Positions 28,516 to 36,620 of a stretch of DNA of 50,565 bases are shown here, in pieces. The notes under the pieces were generated by a model. The model was not told the DNA's origin. It was given only the letters and a program-made list of their open reading frames with translations, and ran no database searches. The translations under genes and the position numbers were made by a program. The first letter of the stretch is position 1. Every line of letters begins with the position of its first letter. Origin of the DNA: Acidimicrobiia bacterium (GTDB lineage Bacteria; Actinomycetota; Acidimicrobiia; Spongiisociales; ZC4RG35). Location of the stretch: the NCBI GenBank assembly GCA_025937235.1, contig JAICRU010000013.1, positions 1 through 50,565 on the forward strand. Direction: 5' to 3'.

Positions 28516-28867
28516 GATCTGGATGCGACTGCTTGTGGTCGCCGGGGCGCTCGTCCTCGTCGGGCTGCTCGTCTTCCTCATCAGACCTCGCAGAAGGCGC
28601 GGTCATCCCTTCGATGGAGCGGGTCTCCAGCCGGGTGTCTATCTCTTCACGTCGACGACATGTGCAGATTGCATGACGGCCAAGGCTCGGCTGGCGGAGG
28701 GGCTCGGACCGTCCGGGTTCGTCGAGATCGAGTGGGAGAGAGACCCAGACCTGTTCACCCGGGTCGGGATCGGACTTGTCCCATGCACAGTGGTCGTAGC
28801 GTCGGACGGGGCATCTACCAGGTACCCCGGGCTGCCGGACGGTCTCCTCGATCCGTTGAGTCCTTGA
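28508..28867 (+). CDS. Membrane-anchored thioredoxin-like protein (CADC)
   Basis: This 119-residue protein has one N-terminal membrane helix (about 6-26), a basic 'RPRRRRG' stop-transfer patch, and a thioredoxin-fold domain with the redox motif C52-A-D-C55 in 'FTSTTCADCMTAKARL', followed by 'GLVPCTVVV', where a cis-Pro-like segment is expected. By the positive-inside rule the basic patch suggests the domain is cytoplasmic, which would be unusual for a TlpA-like reductase; topology is uncertain. The gene overlaps the DUF5719 stop by 8 nt, so it belongs to the same operon. It might service the cysteine-rich small proteins encoded downstream (inference). Confidence 0.75.
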   Translation: MSEIWMRLLVVAGALVLVGLLVFLIRPRRRRGHPFDGAGLQPGVYLFTSTTCADCMTAKARLAEGLGPSGFVEIEWERDPDLFTRVGIGLVPCTVVVASDGASTRYPGLPDGLLDPLSP

Positions 28868-28892
28868 ATGGAATCGGCCCAACTTCTACCGT
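28864..28892 (+). promoter_or_regulatory. Promoter TTGAAT-N17-TACCGT
   Basis: A -35-like TTGAAT (28864-28869) and a -10 TACCGT (28887-28892) are 17 nt apart. The -10 box ends 7 nt before ATG 28900, so the message is probably leaderless. It overlaps the end of the thioredoxin-like gene. Confidence 0.6.
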
Positions 28893-28899
28893 TTCCGGC

Positions 28900-29121
28900 A
28901 TGATTCTCAGCTGTGCCCGATGCGGGTCGCCTGCTGCGGCCGTCATGTCGTTCTCTTATCAGGATCGGTCGGTGTGGATGGACGACCTCGTGAACGGCGC
29001 CGAGCGCACCGGGTACACGATGTGCGCGGACCATGCCGACCGCATGATCCCACCGCTCGGGTGGACTCTGACCGACCGTCGCACGGTCACCAGGTTGTTC
29101 GCTCCTCTGTCAGTGGCCTAG
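28900..29121 (+). CDS. DUF3499-family small zinc-binding-like protein
   Basis: This 73-residue protein has a compact Cys/His arrangement: C5-A-R-C8 at the N terminus and C42-A-D-H45 in the middle, likely a single zinc site. The pattern 'RSVWMDDLVNGAERTGYTMC' is typical of DUF3499, an actinobacterial family encoded next to manB and the F420 genes. ATG 28900 is fixed by the TTGAAT/TACCGT promoter directly upstream. Role unknown; in this window it starts its own transcript within the glycan island. Confidence 0.75.
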   Translation: MILSCARCGSPAAAVMSFSYQDRSVWMDDLVNGAERTGYTMCADHADRMIPPLGWTLTDRRTVTRLFAPLSVA

Positions 29122-29128
29122 TGATCTA

Positions 29129-29407
29129 GTGGCCCTCGACCGCGATCTGCTCGACGCAGTCAAAGAACTCGACGAGCACGATCTTCGACGTCTGCTGATA
29201 CTGACCCGAGCCCAGTTGCACCGGTCGGGTTCTCTGATCGGGGAAGACCATCCCGAGGTCCATCTTCGCCAGCAATCGGTGCGTTGCGGCAAGGTGGGCT
29301 GCACGCGTTGCCCGCACGGTCCGTACTGGTACGCCTACTGGACGGAGAACGGCCGGCGGCGGAGCCGATATGTGGGGCGTCTGCTCGATGAGGACGCGTT
29401 GTTGTAG
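29129..29407 (+). CDS. Small cysteine-containing protein (DUF6788-like, tentative)
   Basis: This 92-residue protein has a charged helical N-terminal half and a C-terminal 'VRCGKVGCTRCPHGPYWY' motif (C53, C58, C61), followed by 'GRRRSRYVGR'. Small proteins with RCGK-x-GC...HGPYWY are, as I recall, grouped as DUF6788; no function is established and the assignment is tentative. The GTG start lies 7 nt after the DUF3499 stop, so the two are probably co-transcribed. The Arg-rich end suggests nucleic acid or polyphosphate binding (speculative). Confidence 0.6.
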   Translation: MALDRDLLDAVKELDEHDLRRLLILTRAQLHRSGSLIGEDHPEVHLRQQSVRCGKVGCTRCPHGPYWYAYWTENGRRRSRYVGRLLDEDALL

Positions 29408-29420
29408 GGCCGTGACAGTC

Positions 29421-29426
29421 GTACGA
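29421..29426 (+). promoter_or_regulatory. Possible -10 box TACGAT
   Basis: TACGAT stands 26 nt before ATG 29453. It would give a short leader for the zinc-ribbon/GT-C gene pair. Weak evidence. Confidence 0.3.
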
Positions 29427-29452
29427 TTATCCCGCCGCAGCGCTTAGACGAG

Positions 29453-29629
29453 ATGAACTGCCCAACGTGCTCACAACCTGACGTGATCGAGATCGAGCAC
29501 GTCCTTCCCGACGGGACCCAGGTGTATTTCTTCGCATGTCACAACTGTGAGGAGAAGTGGTGGAACCGCGACGGGGAGGACATCGACATCTCTCAGGTCC
29601 TGGAGATCGTCCGGCAACATCGCGCGTGA
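29453..29629 (+). CDS. 58-residue zinc-ribbon microprotein
   Basis: This small acidic protein has paired C3-P-T-C6 and C29-H-N-C32 motifs 23 residues apart, a classic zinc-ribbon spacing. Between them is a beta-hairpin-like 'VIEIEHVLPDGTQVYFF', then 'EEKWWNRDGED' and a C-terminal helix. The stop overlaps the GTG start of the large GT-C-like membrane gene as GTGA, which is strong evidence that it is a real, translationally coupled gene. I do not know the family. It may bind nucleic acid or a protein partner; a link with the glycosyltransferase rests only on the overlap. Confidence 0.72.
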   Translation: MNCPTCSQPDVIEIEHVLPDGTQVYFFACHNCEEKWWNRDGEDIDISQVLEIVRQHRA

Positions 29630-31959
29630 CCAACCCGGGGCAGAGATTCAGGGAGAACCCCTGGCCGGTGGTCCTGACCCTCGCCGGCATATCCCTGGTG
29701 ATCTTCATCGTGATGAACCCGTGGTGGATCGTCTCGTCGACGACACCGACGGGAGGCGACATGGGGGCCCATGTCTTCGGTCCCGCCTATCTGCGCGACC
29801 AGCTACTCCCTGAGGGGCGGATCCTCGGTTGGTCGAACGACTGGTTCGCCGGATTCCCGGCTTTCTACTTCTACTTCCCCCTGCCTTCCCTGATCATCGT
29901 CCTGCTCGACCTGGTCATGCCCTACGGGGTGGCTTTCAAGCTGGTCACAGTCATGGGCTTGCTCGCCACCCCGCCGGCGGCTTACTACCTGGCTCGCTCT
30001 ATGAGGCTCGGCAAGCACGTCTCGTTGATCGCTGCCGGCGCGGGTGTCGTCTTCGCCTTCTTCGAGAGCTACTCGATCTATGGAGGCAACGTGGCCTCCA
30101 CGCTCGCCGGTGAGTTCTCGTACTCCTGGTCGTTCGCCCTATCGCTTCTCTATCTGGGGCTGTTGATACGCACCGTTCGGGATGACCGCAGATACCTGAA
30201 ATGGGCCGCGCTGGCGCTGGCGGCCACCGCTCTGTGTCACGTCCTGACCACGATCGTCGTCATCTTCGCCTCCCTTTTCGTCCTGCCTTGGCGCAAGGGC
30301 TTCTGGCGAACTCTGGCCATATGGGCCTGGGGGTTTGCCATCGCCGCCTTCTGGGCTCTGCCCCTTCTAGCCCGCATCAGATTCAGCTCCGACATGTCCT
30401 GGACTCCGCTGTCGCGATGGGAGGAGATCTTCCCCGTCGAGATCTGGCTCCTGCTCCCCCTGGCCATCCCCGGGGTGATCTGGATCAGCCGCCGCACCTC
30501 TCGGGCGGCACCGCTGCTGGCCGCGACGATCCTGCCCGTGCTCTATTTCCCGCTGCCTCATGTGATGCCGGAGCTGTTTCCCACGGTGTTCGGGGGAGAG
30601 CGTTGGAAGCTCTGGAACGGGCGACTCCTTCCCTACTGGTACTTCGGGGTGGCCTTCTTCGCCGCAGTCGGCGCCGGAGCGGCCATCATCTGGCTGTCGA
30701 GAAGGCTGCCCTCCCGTATCTCCTCGTATTGGCCGCGGGCGCTCATCGCCCTGATCACGGTGGTCGCCTGTGCTCTCGTCATCGACTCGACCGAGTTCCC
30801 GCGTTGGGTCTGGGTCCCGGTGGCAGCTGCCGGGGTCCTATTGCTTGCCGCCACGTTCGCCTGGCCATCCAACCTGCCTACCCGCTCGTTTCTCACCGGC
30901 ACGATGGTGTCGATCGTCGTGCTGGGGGCCCTGTCCGGGGTGACCTTCGTCGACGGCTGGGCGAAATGGAACTACGAGGGATACGAGTCGAAGGAGGCAT
31001 GGCCCGAGTACGAGGCGCTGATGGCCGAGCTCGACACCCTTCCGGAGGGCCGGGTCCATTGGGAGGCGAACAGCGAGCTGAATCAGTACGGGACGCCGAT
31101 GTCCCCGATGCTCATCCCATACTGGACGAACGGCTCTCACCCGTCGATGGAGGGTCTTTTCTTCGAGTCGTCCCTGACCACTCCGTTTCACTTCATCAAT
31201 TCCTCCGAGATGTCCGAGAAGCCTTCCAATCCGATCCCGGGTCTGACCTATCACACCGGTGAGATGGACCGCGGGCTCAAACATCTGGAGCTGTTCGGTG
31301 TGGATTACTACGTGTCGTTCACCCCGGAGGCGACGGAGCGCGCAGATGCCATACCGGAGATGACCAAGGTCGCCACCACGGAGCCGTTCACGATCTACCA
31401 GCTCCCCCACAGCGACCTGGTCGAGGTCGCCTCATACCAGCCGTCGGTCTACGAGGTACCCGAGCACGGTCTGATGGACTCACTCACCGGGTCGGACACC
31501 GTGACCGGGTCCGAGGGCGAAGAGCTGCCCAGCTTCTTCGACATGGCACTCGAGTGGTACGAGGACGTGGACAACCTGGACCGATTGGTGGTCGCCGATG
31601 GGCCGGCGGACTGGCCACGGATCGAATCCATCGACCAGCGGCCGACGACGGCCATCGAAGCGCCGTCGGACGCAGTGAGTGACATAACGGTCGAAAACCA
31701 CCGGATCTCGTTCACCACCAGCGCCGTCGGGATGCCCCATCTGATCAAGGTCTCCTACTTCCCGAACTGGAGGGCGGAGGGAGCGGAGGGCCCGTGGCGG
31801 GCCACTCCCTCGCTGATGATGGTCGTCCCCACCAGCGAGAACGTCGTTCTGGAGTTCCAGGACACTTGGGCGGAGACCGGGGGGAAGGTGGCGACCGGGC
31901 TCGCCCTCGGCGCACTAATCGGTATCGGCGTCTGGAGCGTGCGCCGCCGGGACGCTTGA
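29626..31959 (+). CDS. GT-C-like membrane protein (PTPS-related / YfhO-like)
   Basis: This 777-residue membrane protein has about twelve helices in the first 450 residues and a large C-terminal extracytoplasmic domain, with a last helix at the very end. The first outside loop carries 'TPTGGDMGAHVFGPAYLRD', an acidic GT-C-like motif, followed by 'WFAGFPAFYFYFPLPSLIIV', typical of the '6-pyruvoyl-tetrahydropterin synthase related' membrane domain, which despite its name is not a pterin enzyme. Such proteins are likely polyprenyl-phosphate-sugar-dependent glycosyltransferases. GTG 29626 is fixed by the overlap with the zinc-ribbon stop. Its end overlaps the convergent GT2 gene by 45 bp; that GT2 could make its lipid-linked donor. 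Confidence 0.78.
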   Translation: MTNPGQRFRENPWPVVLTLAGISLVIFIVMNPWWIVSSTTPTGGDMGAHVFGPAYLRDQLLPEGRILGWSNDWFAGFPAFYFYFPLPSLIIVLLDLVMPYGVAFKLVTVMGLLATPPAAYYLARSMRLGKHVSLIAAGAGVVFAFFESYSIYGGNVASTLAGEFSYSWSFALSLLYLGLLIRTVRDDRRYLKWAALALAATALCHVLTTIVVIFASLFVLPWRKGFWRTLAIWAWGFAIAAFWALPLLARIRFSSDMSWTPLSRWEEIFPVEIWLLLPLAIPGVIWISRRTSRAAPLLAATILPVLYFPLPHVMPELFPTVFGGERWKLWNGRLLPYWYFGVAFFAAVGAGAAIIWLSRRLPSRISSYWPRALIALITVVACALVIDSTEFPRWVWVPVAAAGVLLLAATFAWPSNLPTRSFLTGTMVSIVVLGALSGVTFVDGWAKWNYEGYESKEAWPEYEALMAELDTLPEGRVHWEANSELNQYGTPMSPMLIPYWTNGSHPSMEGLFFESSLTTPFHFINSSEMSEKPSNPIPGLTYHTGEMDRGLKHLELFGVDYYVSFTPEATERADAIPEMTKVATTEPFTIYQLPHSDLVEVASYQPSVYEVPEHGLMDSLTGSDTVTGSEGEELPSFFDMALEWYEDVDNLDRLVVADGPADWPRIESIDQRPTTAIEAPSDAVSDITVENHRISFTTSAVGMPHLIKVSYFPNWRAEGAEGPWRATPSLMMVVPTSENVVLEFQDTWAETGGKVATGLALGALIGIGVWSVRRRDA

Positions 31960-32652
31960 TCCGGATCCGGCCAGGGTGCGTCGGATCCTGAACATCCCCT
32001 TGATGGTCCGGGGCACCCTCTTCAGCAGGGAGGACCGGGCGACACGCATCTCCTCCACCACCACAGGCACCTCCCGGATCCGGTAGCCGGCGCGCTCCGC
32101 CCTGATCACCAGCTCGGTGTCGAACAGGTCCTGTCGGCTCTCCACCTGAGGGGCGAGCCGGGCCACCAGCTCGCGGCGAAACGCCTTCATGCCGTGAGTG
32201 TCGGAGACATCGGAGTCGAGCACGGCCCGCAGGAGCAGGTTGAACACGAGTGTCGCAACCCGCCGGATCAATGGGCGCCGGTCCTCCGATCCAGGGTCTC
32301 GCTTCGAGGCGATCACCAGGTCTACTCCTTCGAGCGAGCGCACCTGTCCCAGGAAGCCGGCTGAGAAGTAATCGATGTCGAAGTTGACCACCCACTCACC
32401 GTCTGCCTCGAGGAAACCATGCCTCATCGCAGCGCCGTAGTCGGGCTGATCCAGCGAGATGACAGTGACTGGGTGGCCCCGGGAAGCCTTTCTCGCCGCC
32501 TCCGCGGTCCCATCGGATGACCCGTTCTCAACGACCAGGACGTGATAGGTCTCCTCGAGTCCTTCCAGTTGGGCCAGCATCGCGGCCAAGCCTCGGGGGA
32601 TGAACTCCGCCTCGTTGTAGACAGGAACCACGATCGAGAAGGTGGGGCTCAT
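31915..32652 (-). CDS. GT2 dolichyl/polyprenyl-phosphate mannosyltransferase-like protein
   Basis: This 245-residue GT-A enzyme begins 'FSIVVPVYNEAEFIPRGL'. It has 'VVENGSSDGT', the acidic 'NFDIDYFS' at the metal site, and 'DTHGMKAFRRELV', like DPM1-type polyprenol-phosphate mannosyltransferases. No membrane helix is visible, as in soluble DPM1. ATG 32652 is preferred over the upstream ATG at 32691 because a TACACT box lies 10 nt before it and the family starts just before 'SIVVPVYNE'. Divergent from manB, whose product leads to GDP-mannose, so mannosyl-phosphoprenol is a likely product (inference). Confidence 0.82.
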   Translation of the reverse strand: MSPTFSIVVPVYNEAEFIPRGLAAMLAQLEGLEETYHVLVVENGSSDGTAEAARKASRGHPVTVISLDQPDYGAAMRHGFLEADGEWVVNFDIDYFSAGFLGQVRSLEGVDLVIASKRDPGSEDRRPLIRRVATLVFNLLLRAVLDSDVSDTHGMKAFRRELVARLAPQVESRQDLFDTELVIRAERAGYRIREVPVVVEEMRVARSSLLKRVPRTIKGMFRIRRTLAGSGSSVPAAHAPDADTD

Positions 32653-32662
32653 CGAGGGATGA

Positions 32663-32668
32663 AGTGTA
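32663..32668 (-). promoter_or_regulatory. -10 box TACACT for the GT2 gene
   Basis: TACACT on the minus strand ends 10 nt before ATG 32652. It mirrors the manB box on the other strand. Confidence 0.4.
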
Positions 32669-32695
32669 GGAATGGGCAGGTGATAGGCCACCCCG

Positions 32696-32701
32696 TAGAC
32701 T
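32696..32701 (+). promoter_or_regulatory. -10 box TAGACT for the manB operon
   Basis: TAGACT ends 10 nt before ATG 32712, the same gap as for the divergent GT2 gene, with no Shine-Dalgarno sequence. Confidence 0.4.
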
Positions 32702-32711
32702 CCGGCGCCCG

Positions 32712-34055
32712 ATGAGCCCCGAGTCCGTTTTCAAGGCCTATGACATTCGCGGCCGCACCGACAACGGGGAGCTGAACCCGGAGCTGTTCCGCCTCGTCGG
32801 CGGTGCCTTCGTGGACCTGGTCGGCGACGGTGAGATCGCAGTGGGGAGGGACTGCCGGGAGTCCTCCGAAGGGCTGTTCCAGGCCCTGGTAGAGGGGATC
32901 AAGGTGGCCGGGGCCGATGTGGTCGACCTGGGGCAGGTGCCCACCGACCTGGTCTATTTCTACTCGGGCCGATACGGAGTCCCGGGGGCGGTCATCACCG
33001 CGTCCCACAACCCGCCCGAGTACAACGGGCTCAAGCTGTGCCGTTCCGGAGCCGCGCCGGTCGGGGTCGAGTCGGGCCTGGACGAGATCAAGCGCGCAGT
33101 CGTCGAAGACCGCACTCGCGTGACCGAGACACCTGGATCGGTGCGTCGGGTGGATGCCATCGACGAGTACGTCGACCATCTCCTGGCGATCGTCGACCCG
33201 GGTGCGATCGGCCCGTTGCGGGTAGCCGTCGATGGCGGGAACGGGATGGCCGGGGTGACCGTCGAGAGGGTGTTCGCTCGTCTCCAGGCCACACTGGACG
33301 GTCTCTATCTGGATCCCGACGGCACCTTCCCCAACCACCCGGCCGACCCGATCCAGCCCGAGAATCTCCGTGACCTCATCGCGATGGTGGCCGAAGGCGG
33401 TCACGATCTCGGGGTCGCGTTCGACGGCGACGCCGATCGGGCCTTTTTCATCGACGACGAGGCGGAGGCGGTGAGCGGCAGCACGGTCACGGCATTGATC
33501 GCAAGATGGATGCTGGCGCGCAAGCCCGGAGCGTCGATAATCCACAACCTGATCACGTCGCGGGCGGTGCCGGAGGTGGTCGAGGCGGCAGGTGGCACCC
33601 CGATCAGGACCCGGGTGGGGCACAGCTTCATCAAGCAGGTGATGGCCGAATCGGGGGCCGTGTTCGGTGGCGAGCACAGCGGCCACTACTACTTCGCCGA
33701 CAACTATCGGGCCGACTCGGGGATGCTGGCGATGCTCATCCTCCTCCGGGTGCTATCGGAAGCGAATCGCCCCCTCTCCGACCTTCGTCAGGAGGTGGAG
33801 ACATATCACTCGTCGGGCGAGATCAACTTCGTGGTCGACGACCCCGAGGCAGCCATGGGCAGGGTCGAGGCCAGATTCCCAGACGCGGCCACCGACCTGC
33901 TCGACGGCCTGTCAATGGACCTCGGAGATGTCTGGTTCAATCTGCGCCCCTCCAATACTGAGCCTTTGCTCCGGCTCAACGTTGAGTCGGGTGACGAGCA
34001 AATCATGAGGGACACGGTGGCGCTGATCGAGTCGACGCTGGAGGAGGTCGGATGA
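32712..34055 (+). CDS. manB: Phosphomannomutase / phosphoglucomutase
   Basis: This 447-residue alpha-D-phosphohexomutase interconverts mannose-6-phosphate and mannose-1-phosphate. It has the phosphoserine loop 'TASHNPPEYNGLKLC', the metal-binding 'FDGDADRAFFID', the sugar-specificity loop 'GEHSGHYYF', and the phosphate-binding 'RPSNTEPLLRLN', in the usual order. GEHSG is the phosphomannomutase/PGM dual-specificity type. The gene leads an operon with the Trm112-like gene and the isomerase, joined by ATGA overlaps. It supplies mannose-1-phosphate for GDP-mannose, matching the nearby mannosyltransferase-like genes. Confidence 0.93.
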   Translation: MSPESVFKAYDIRGRTDNGELNPELFRLVGGAFVDLVGDGEIAVGRDCRESSEGLFQALVEGIKVAGADVVDLGQVPTDLVYFYSGRYGVPGAVITASHNPPEYNGLKLCRSGAAPVGVESGLDEIKRAVVEDRTRVTETPGSVRRVDAIDEYVDHLLAIVDPGAIGPLRVAVDGGNGMAGVTVERVFARLQATLDGLYLDPDGTFPNHPADPIQPENLRDLIAMVAEGGHDLGVAFDGDADRAFFIDDEAEAVSGSTVTALIARWMLARKPGASIIHNLITSRAVPEVVEAAGGTPIRTRVGHSFIKQVMAESGAVFGGEHSGHYYFADNYRADSGMLAMLILLRVLSEANRPLSDLRQEVETYHSSGEINFVVDDPEAAMGRVEARFPDAATDLLDGLSMDLGDVWFNLRPSNTEPLLRLNVESGDEQIMRDTVALIESTLEEVG

Positions 34056-34231
34056 GCCTGATCGACCCACAATTGGCCGCGATCCTGGTATGCCCGGTGG
34101 ACAAGGCAGACCTGACCGAAGACGAAGCCGCCTTCCGGCTGATCTGCACGGAATGCGGACGCCGCTATCCGGTGCGAGACGGGATCCCGGTGATGCTGGT
34201 CGACGAGGCAGAGGGCGGGCCGGATGAGTGA
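34052..34231 (+). CDS. Trm112/UPF0434-like small zinc protein
   Basis: This 59-residue protein starts 'LIDPQLAAILVCPVDK' and has C14, then C32-T-E-C35 and 'RRYPVRDGIPVML', the Trm112-like fold pattern. Family members bind one zinc ion and in eukaryotes activate methyltransferases; bacterial single-domain copies have no fixed role. One of the four usual cysteines is replaced (V16-D17 after C14), so metal binding may be altered. It overlaps both manB (ATGA) and the isomerase (8 nt), and therefore is translated with mannose-activation enzymes. Confidence 0.82.
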   Translation: MSLIDPQLAAILVCPVDKADLTEDEAAFRLICTECGRRYPVRDGIPVMLVDEAEGGPDE

Positions 34232-35225
34232 CATGCTGGAGCAGATCCGCACTCTGGGAGACCAGCTCCGGTGGGCACGCGATCTCGAATCCCCCGAATT
34301 GACACCAAACCCGGAAGTCCTCGTGGGGGGGATGGGTGGATCCGGGATCGCCGGCGACTACGGCGCCGCCTTGGCCGGGCCCACCCAGGGGAGAGTCTCC
34401 GTGCAGAAGGGATATGGGCCATTGCCCGGCTGGGTGAGGAGATCGCGGCCGACGGTCATTGCCGCCTCTTATTCGGGCAACACGGAAGAGACCCTCGACC
34501 TGGTCGGGGCGGCCGCCGAAGAGGACCTTCCCATCGTCACCATCACCACCGGTGGACGGCTGGCAGAGCTCACTTCCGAGAACGGGTGGCCCGGGATCAC
34601 GGTGCCCTCGGGAATGCAGCCCCGAGCTGCGGTCGGGTATATGGCAGGGGCGGTGGCCCGGTCGCTGACCGCACTGGGCATCCTTCCCGACCAGGGCGCC
34701 CCGCTCGCCGAGGCGGCGGATCTGGCGGATTCGGCCGCCACCGAGGGCTCCGAGACCTGGGACATGGCCCATCGTTTGGCCGTGGATCTGGTCGGCAAGG
34801 TCGCCATCGTCTACGGCGGTGGGGCGATTTCTTCGACGGCTGCACAGCGGTGGAAAACCCAGATCAACGAGAACGCCAAGATGCCGGCCTGGTGGTCGGC
34901 TTTCCCCGAGTTGGACCACAACGAGATCGTCGGCTGGGAGACGCTGCCTGAGACGACCAGAGATCTGCTCGGGGTCATCGCACTCGTCGATGAAGGCGAT
35001 CATCCGAGAGTCGCCAGTCGCCTCAGCCACACGTCTGCCCTGACCGAGTCGGCGGTTCCGTGGTTGGCCGAGGTCAGGGCGAAGGGCGATTCGGAGCTGG
35101 CCCGATTGATCTCACTGACCGTCTGCGGGGATCTGGTCTCCTACCTGCTGGCCATCGAAGCCGGGGTCGACCCGGTTCCTGTCGAGACCATCGAGAAACT
35201 GAAAGAGCTATTGGCAAAGGACTGA
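34224..35225 (+). CDS. Bifunctional phosphoglucose/phosphomannose isomerase (SIS domain)
   Basis: This 333-residue protein has two SIS domains. The first carries '[19 protein letters not shown]' and '[13 protein letters not shown]'. The second carries '[32 protein letters not shown]' and '[11 protein letters not shown]', which match the archaeal/actinobacterial bifunctional PGI/PMI family. It feeds fructose-6-phosphate to mannose-6-phosphate for manB, with which it forms an operon. ahcY follows after a one-nucleotide gap, so the isomerase and AhcY are almost certainly co-transcribed. Confidence 0.87.
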   Translation: MSDMLEQIRTLGDQLRWARDLESPELTPNPEVLVGGMGGSGIAGDYGAALAGPTQGRVSVQKGYGPLPGWVRRSRPTVIAASYSGNTEETLDLVGAAAEEDLPIVTITTGGRLAELTSENGWPGITVPSGMQPRAAVGYMAGAVARSLTALGILPDQGAPLAEAADLADSAATEGSETWDMAHRLAVDLVGKVAIVYGGGAISSTAAQRWKTQINENAKMPAWWSAFPELDHNEIVGWETLPETTRDLLGVIALVDEGDHPRVASRLSHTSALTESAVPWLAEVRAKGDSELARLISLTVCGDLVSYLLAIEAGVDPVPVETIEKLKELLAKD

Positions 35226-35226
35226 G

Positions 35227-36477
35227 ATGAACTACGACATAGCCAATCCTGCATTGGCCGAGACGGGCGCACGCAGAATCGAGTGGGCCGGGCGCCGCAT
35301 GCAGGTGCTGGCAACGGTGCGGGAGCGGTTCGCCAAAGAGAGGCCCCTGGAGGGTCTGGTGGTCGCTGCCTGTCTCCATGTGACGGCCGAGACGGGAAAC
35401 CTGATGCTGGCGTTGCGTGACGGGGGCGCCGAGCCTCTGCTCTGTGCCTCGAACCCACTCTCCACGCAGGATGACGTCGCTGCGGCGCTGGTCGCCGAGG
35501 GGATTCCGGTCTTTGCCATCCGGGGCGAGGATGCCGACACCTACTACAAGCACATCCACGCCGTCCTCGATCATGCACCGGCGATCACCATGGACGATGG
35601 AGCGGACCTGGCCACCCTCCTTCACACCGATCGGCGGGATATCGAGGTGATCGGCTCGACCGAAGAGACGACCACCGGGGTCATCCGACTGAAGGCGATG
35701 GCAGCCGACGGGACGCTCCGTGTGCCGGTGGTGGCCGTCAACGATTCAGCCACCAAGCATCTCTTCGACAACCACTACGGGACCGGGCAGTCGGCCATCG
35801 ACGGCATCATCCGCGCCACCAACATCCTCCTGGCCGGTCAGCACGTGGTCGTGGTCGGCTACGGCGACTGCGGCAGAGGTGTCGCCAACCGTGCCGATGG
35901 CCACGGAGCCAACGTCATCGTCGTCGAGATCGACCCGGTGCGGGCTCTCGAGGCCCGTATGGACGGTTTCCACGTGATGACCGGTATCGATGCTGCCCGG
36001 GTCGGTGACGTCTTCGTCACCGTCACCGGTAACAAGCATGTGCTGCGGATGGAGCACTTCGATGTCATGAAGGACGGGGCCATCCTCTCCAACGCCGGCC
36101 ACTTCGACATCGAGCTCGACCTGGCAGCCCTTCGTGCAGCCTCGGTGGCCCGACGCCCGATCAGAGACAACCTGGAGGAATTCGAGATGGAGGACGGGCG
36201 GAGGCTCCTGGTCATAGCCGAGGGCCGTCTGGTCAACCTGGGCGCGGCCGAGGGTCATCCCGCCGACGTGATGGACATGTCCTTCTCCAACCAGGCCCTG
36301 GCCGCCGAGTACCTCGCCCTCAACGCCGGACAACTGGCGCCAGAGATCTACACCCTGCCGACGGAGATCGACGAGGAAGTGGCCAAGATCAAGCTGGAGC
36401 ACATGGGTGGCGGTCTCGACACTCTCACCGAGGACCAGGTGGCCTATCTGGCCGGCTGGCAGGAAGGGACCGCCTGA
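35227..36477 (+). CDS. ahcY: Adenosylhomocysteinase
   Basis: This 416-residue NAD-dependent enzyme hydrolyses S-adenosylhomocysteine to adenosine and homocysteine, removing the product inhibitor of methyltransferases. Blocks: '[13 protein letters not shown]', '[13 protein letters not shown]', '[13 protein letters not shown]', '[14 protein letters not shown]', the NAD motif '[18 protein letters not shown]', and '[15 protein letters not shown]'. It lacks the roughly 40-residue insert of mycobacterial and many other bacterial forms, so it is the short archaeal/thermophile-like type. Last gene of the manB operon. The same order (manB ... sahH) is kept in mycobacteria, though more loosely. Confidence 0.94.
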   Translation: MNYDIANPALAETGARRIEWAGRRMQVLATVRERFAKERPLEGLVVAACLHVTAETGNLMLALRDGGAEPLLCASNPLSTQDDVAAALVAEGIPVFAIRGEDADTYYKHIHAVLDHAPAITMDDGADLATLLHTDRRDIEVIGSTEETTTGVIRLKAMAADGTLRVPVVAVNDSATKHLFDNHYGTGQSAIDGIIRATNILLAGQHVVVVGYGDCGRGVANRADGHGANVIVVEIDPVRALEARMDGFHVMTGIDAARVGDVFVTVTGNKHVLRMEHFDVMKDGAILSNAGHFDIELDLAALRAASVARRPIRDNLEEFEMEDGRRLLVIAEGRLVNLGAAEGHPADVMDMSFSNQALAAEYLALNAGQLAPEIYTLPTEIDEEVAKIKLEHMGGGLDTLTEDQVAYLAGWQEGTA

Positions 36478-36550
36478 CTCCGGCCCAACAGCGTCGGCGG
36501 CAACTCATCTGAGCGCACCCGGGCGCGGTCCGGCTCTGCCCGGTCGGGTC

Positions 36551-36573
36551 GAACGGACATCGGCCTTCCGTTC
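36551..36573 (+). terminator. Hairpin after ahcY
   Basis: GAACGGA and TCCGTTC pair perfectly (7 bp) around a 9-nt loop, 74 nt after the ahcY stop. There is no T-tract, so termination is only a possibility. Confidence 0.4.
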
Positions 36574-36606
36574 CGCTCGTCTGAGATTCCTGTCGTTGCG
36601 TCGAAG

Positions 36607-36612
36607 TACGGT
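36607..36612 (+). promoter_or_regulatory. -10 box TACGGT for the comF-like gene
   Basis: TACGGT ends 8 nt before ATG 36621 and 5 nt before GTG 36618; no Shine-Dalgarno sequence is present. Confidence 0.4.
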
Positions 36613-36620
36613 CGGCGGTG

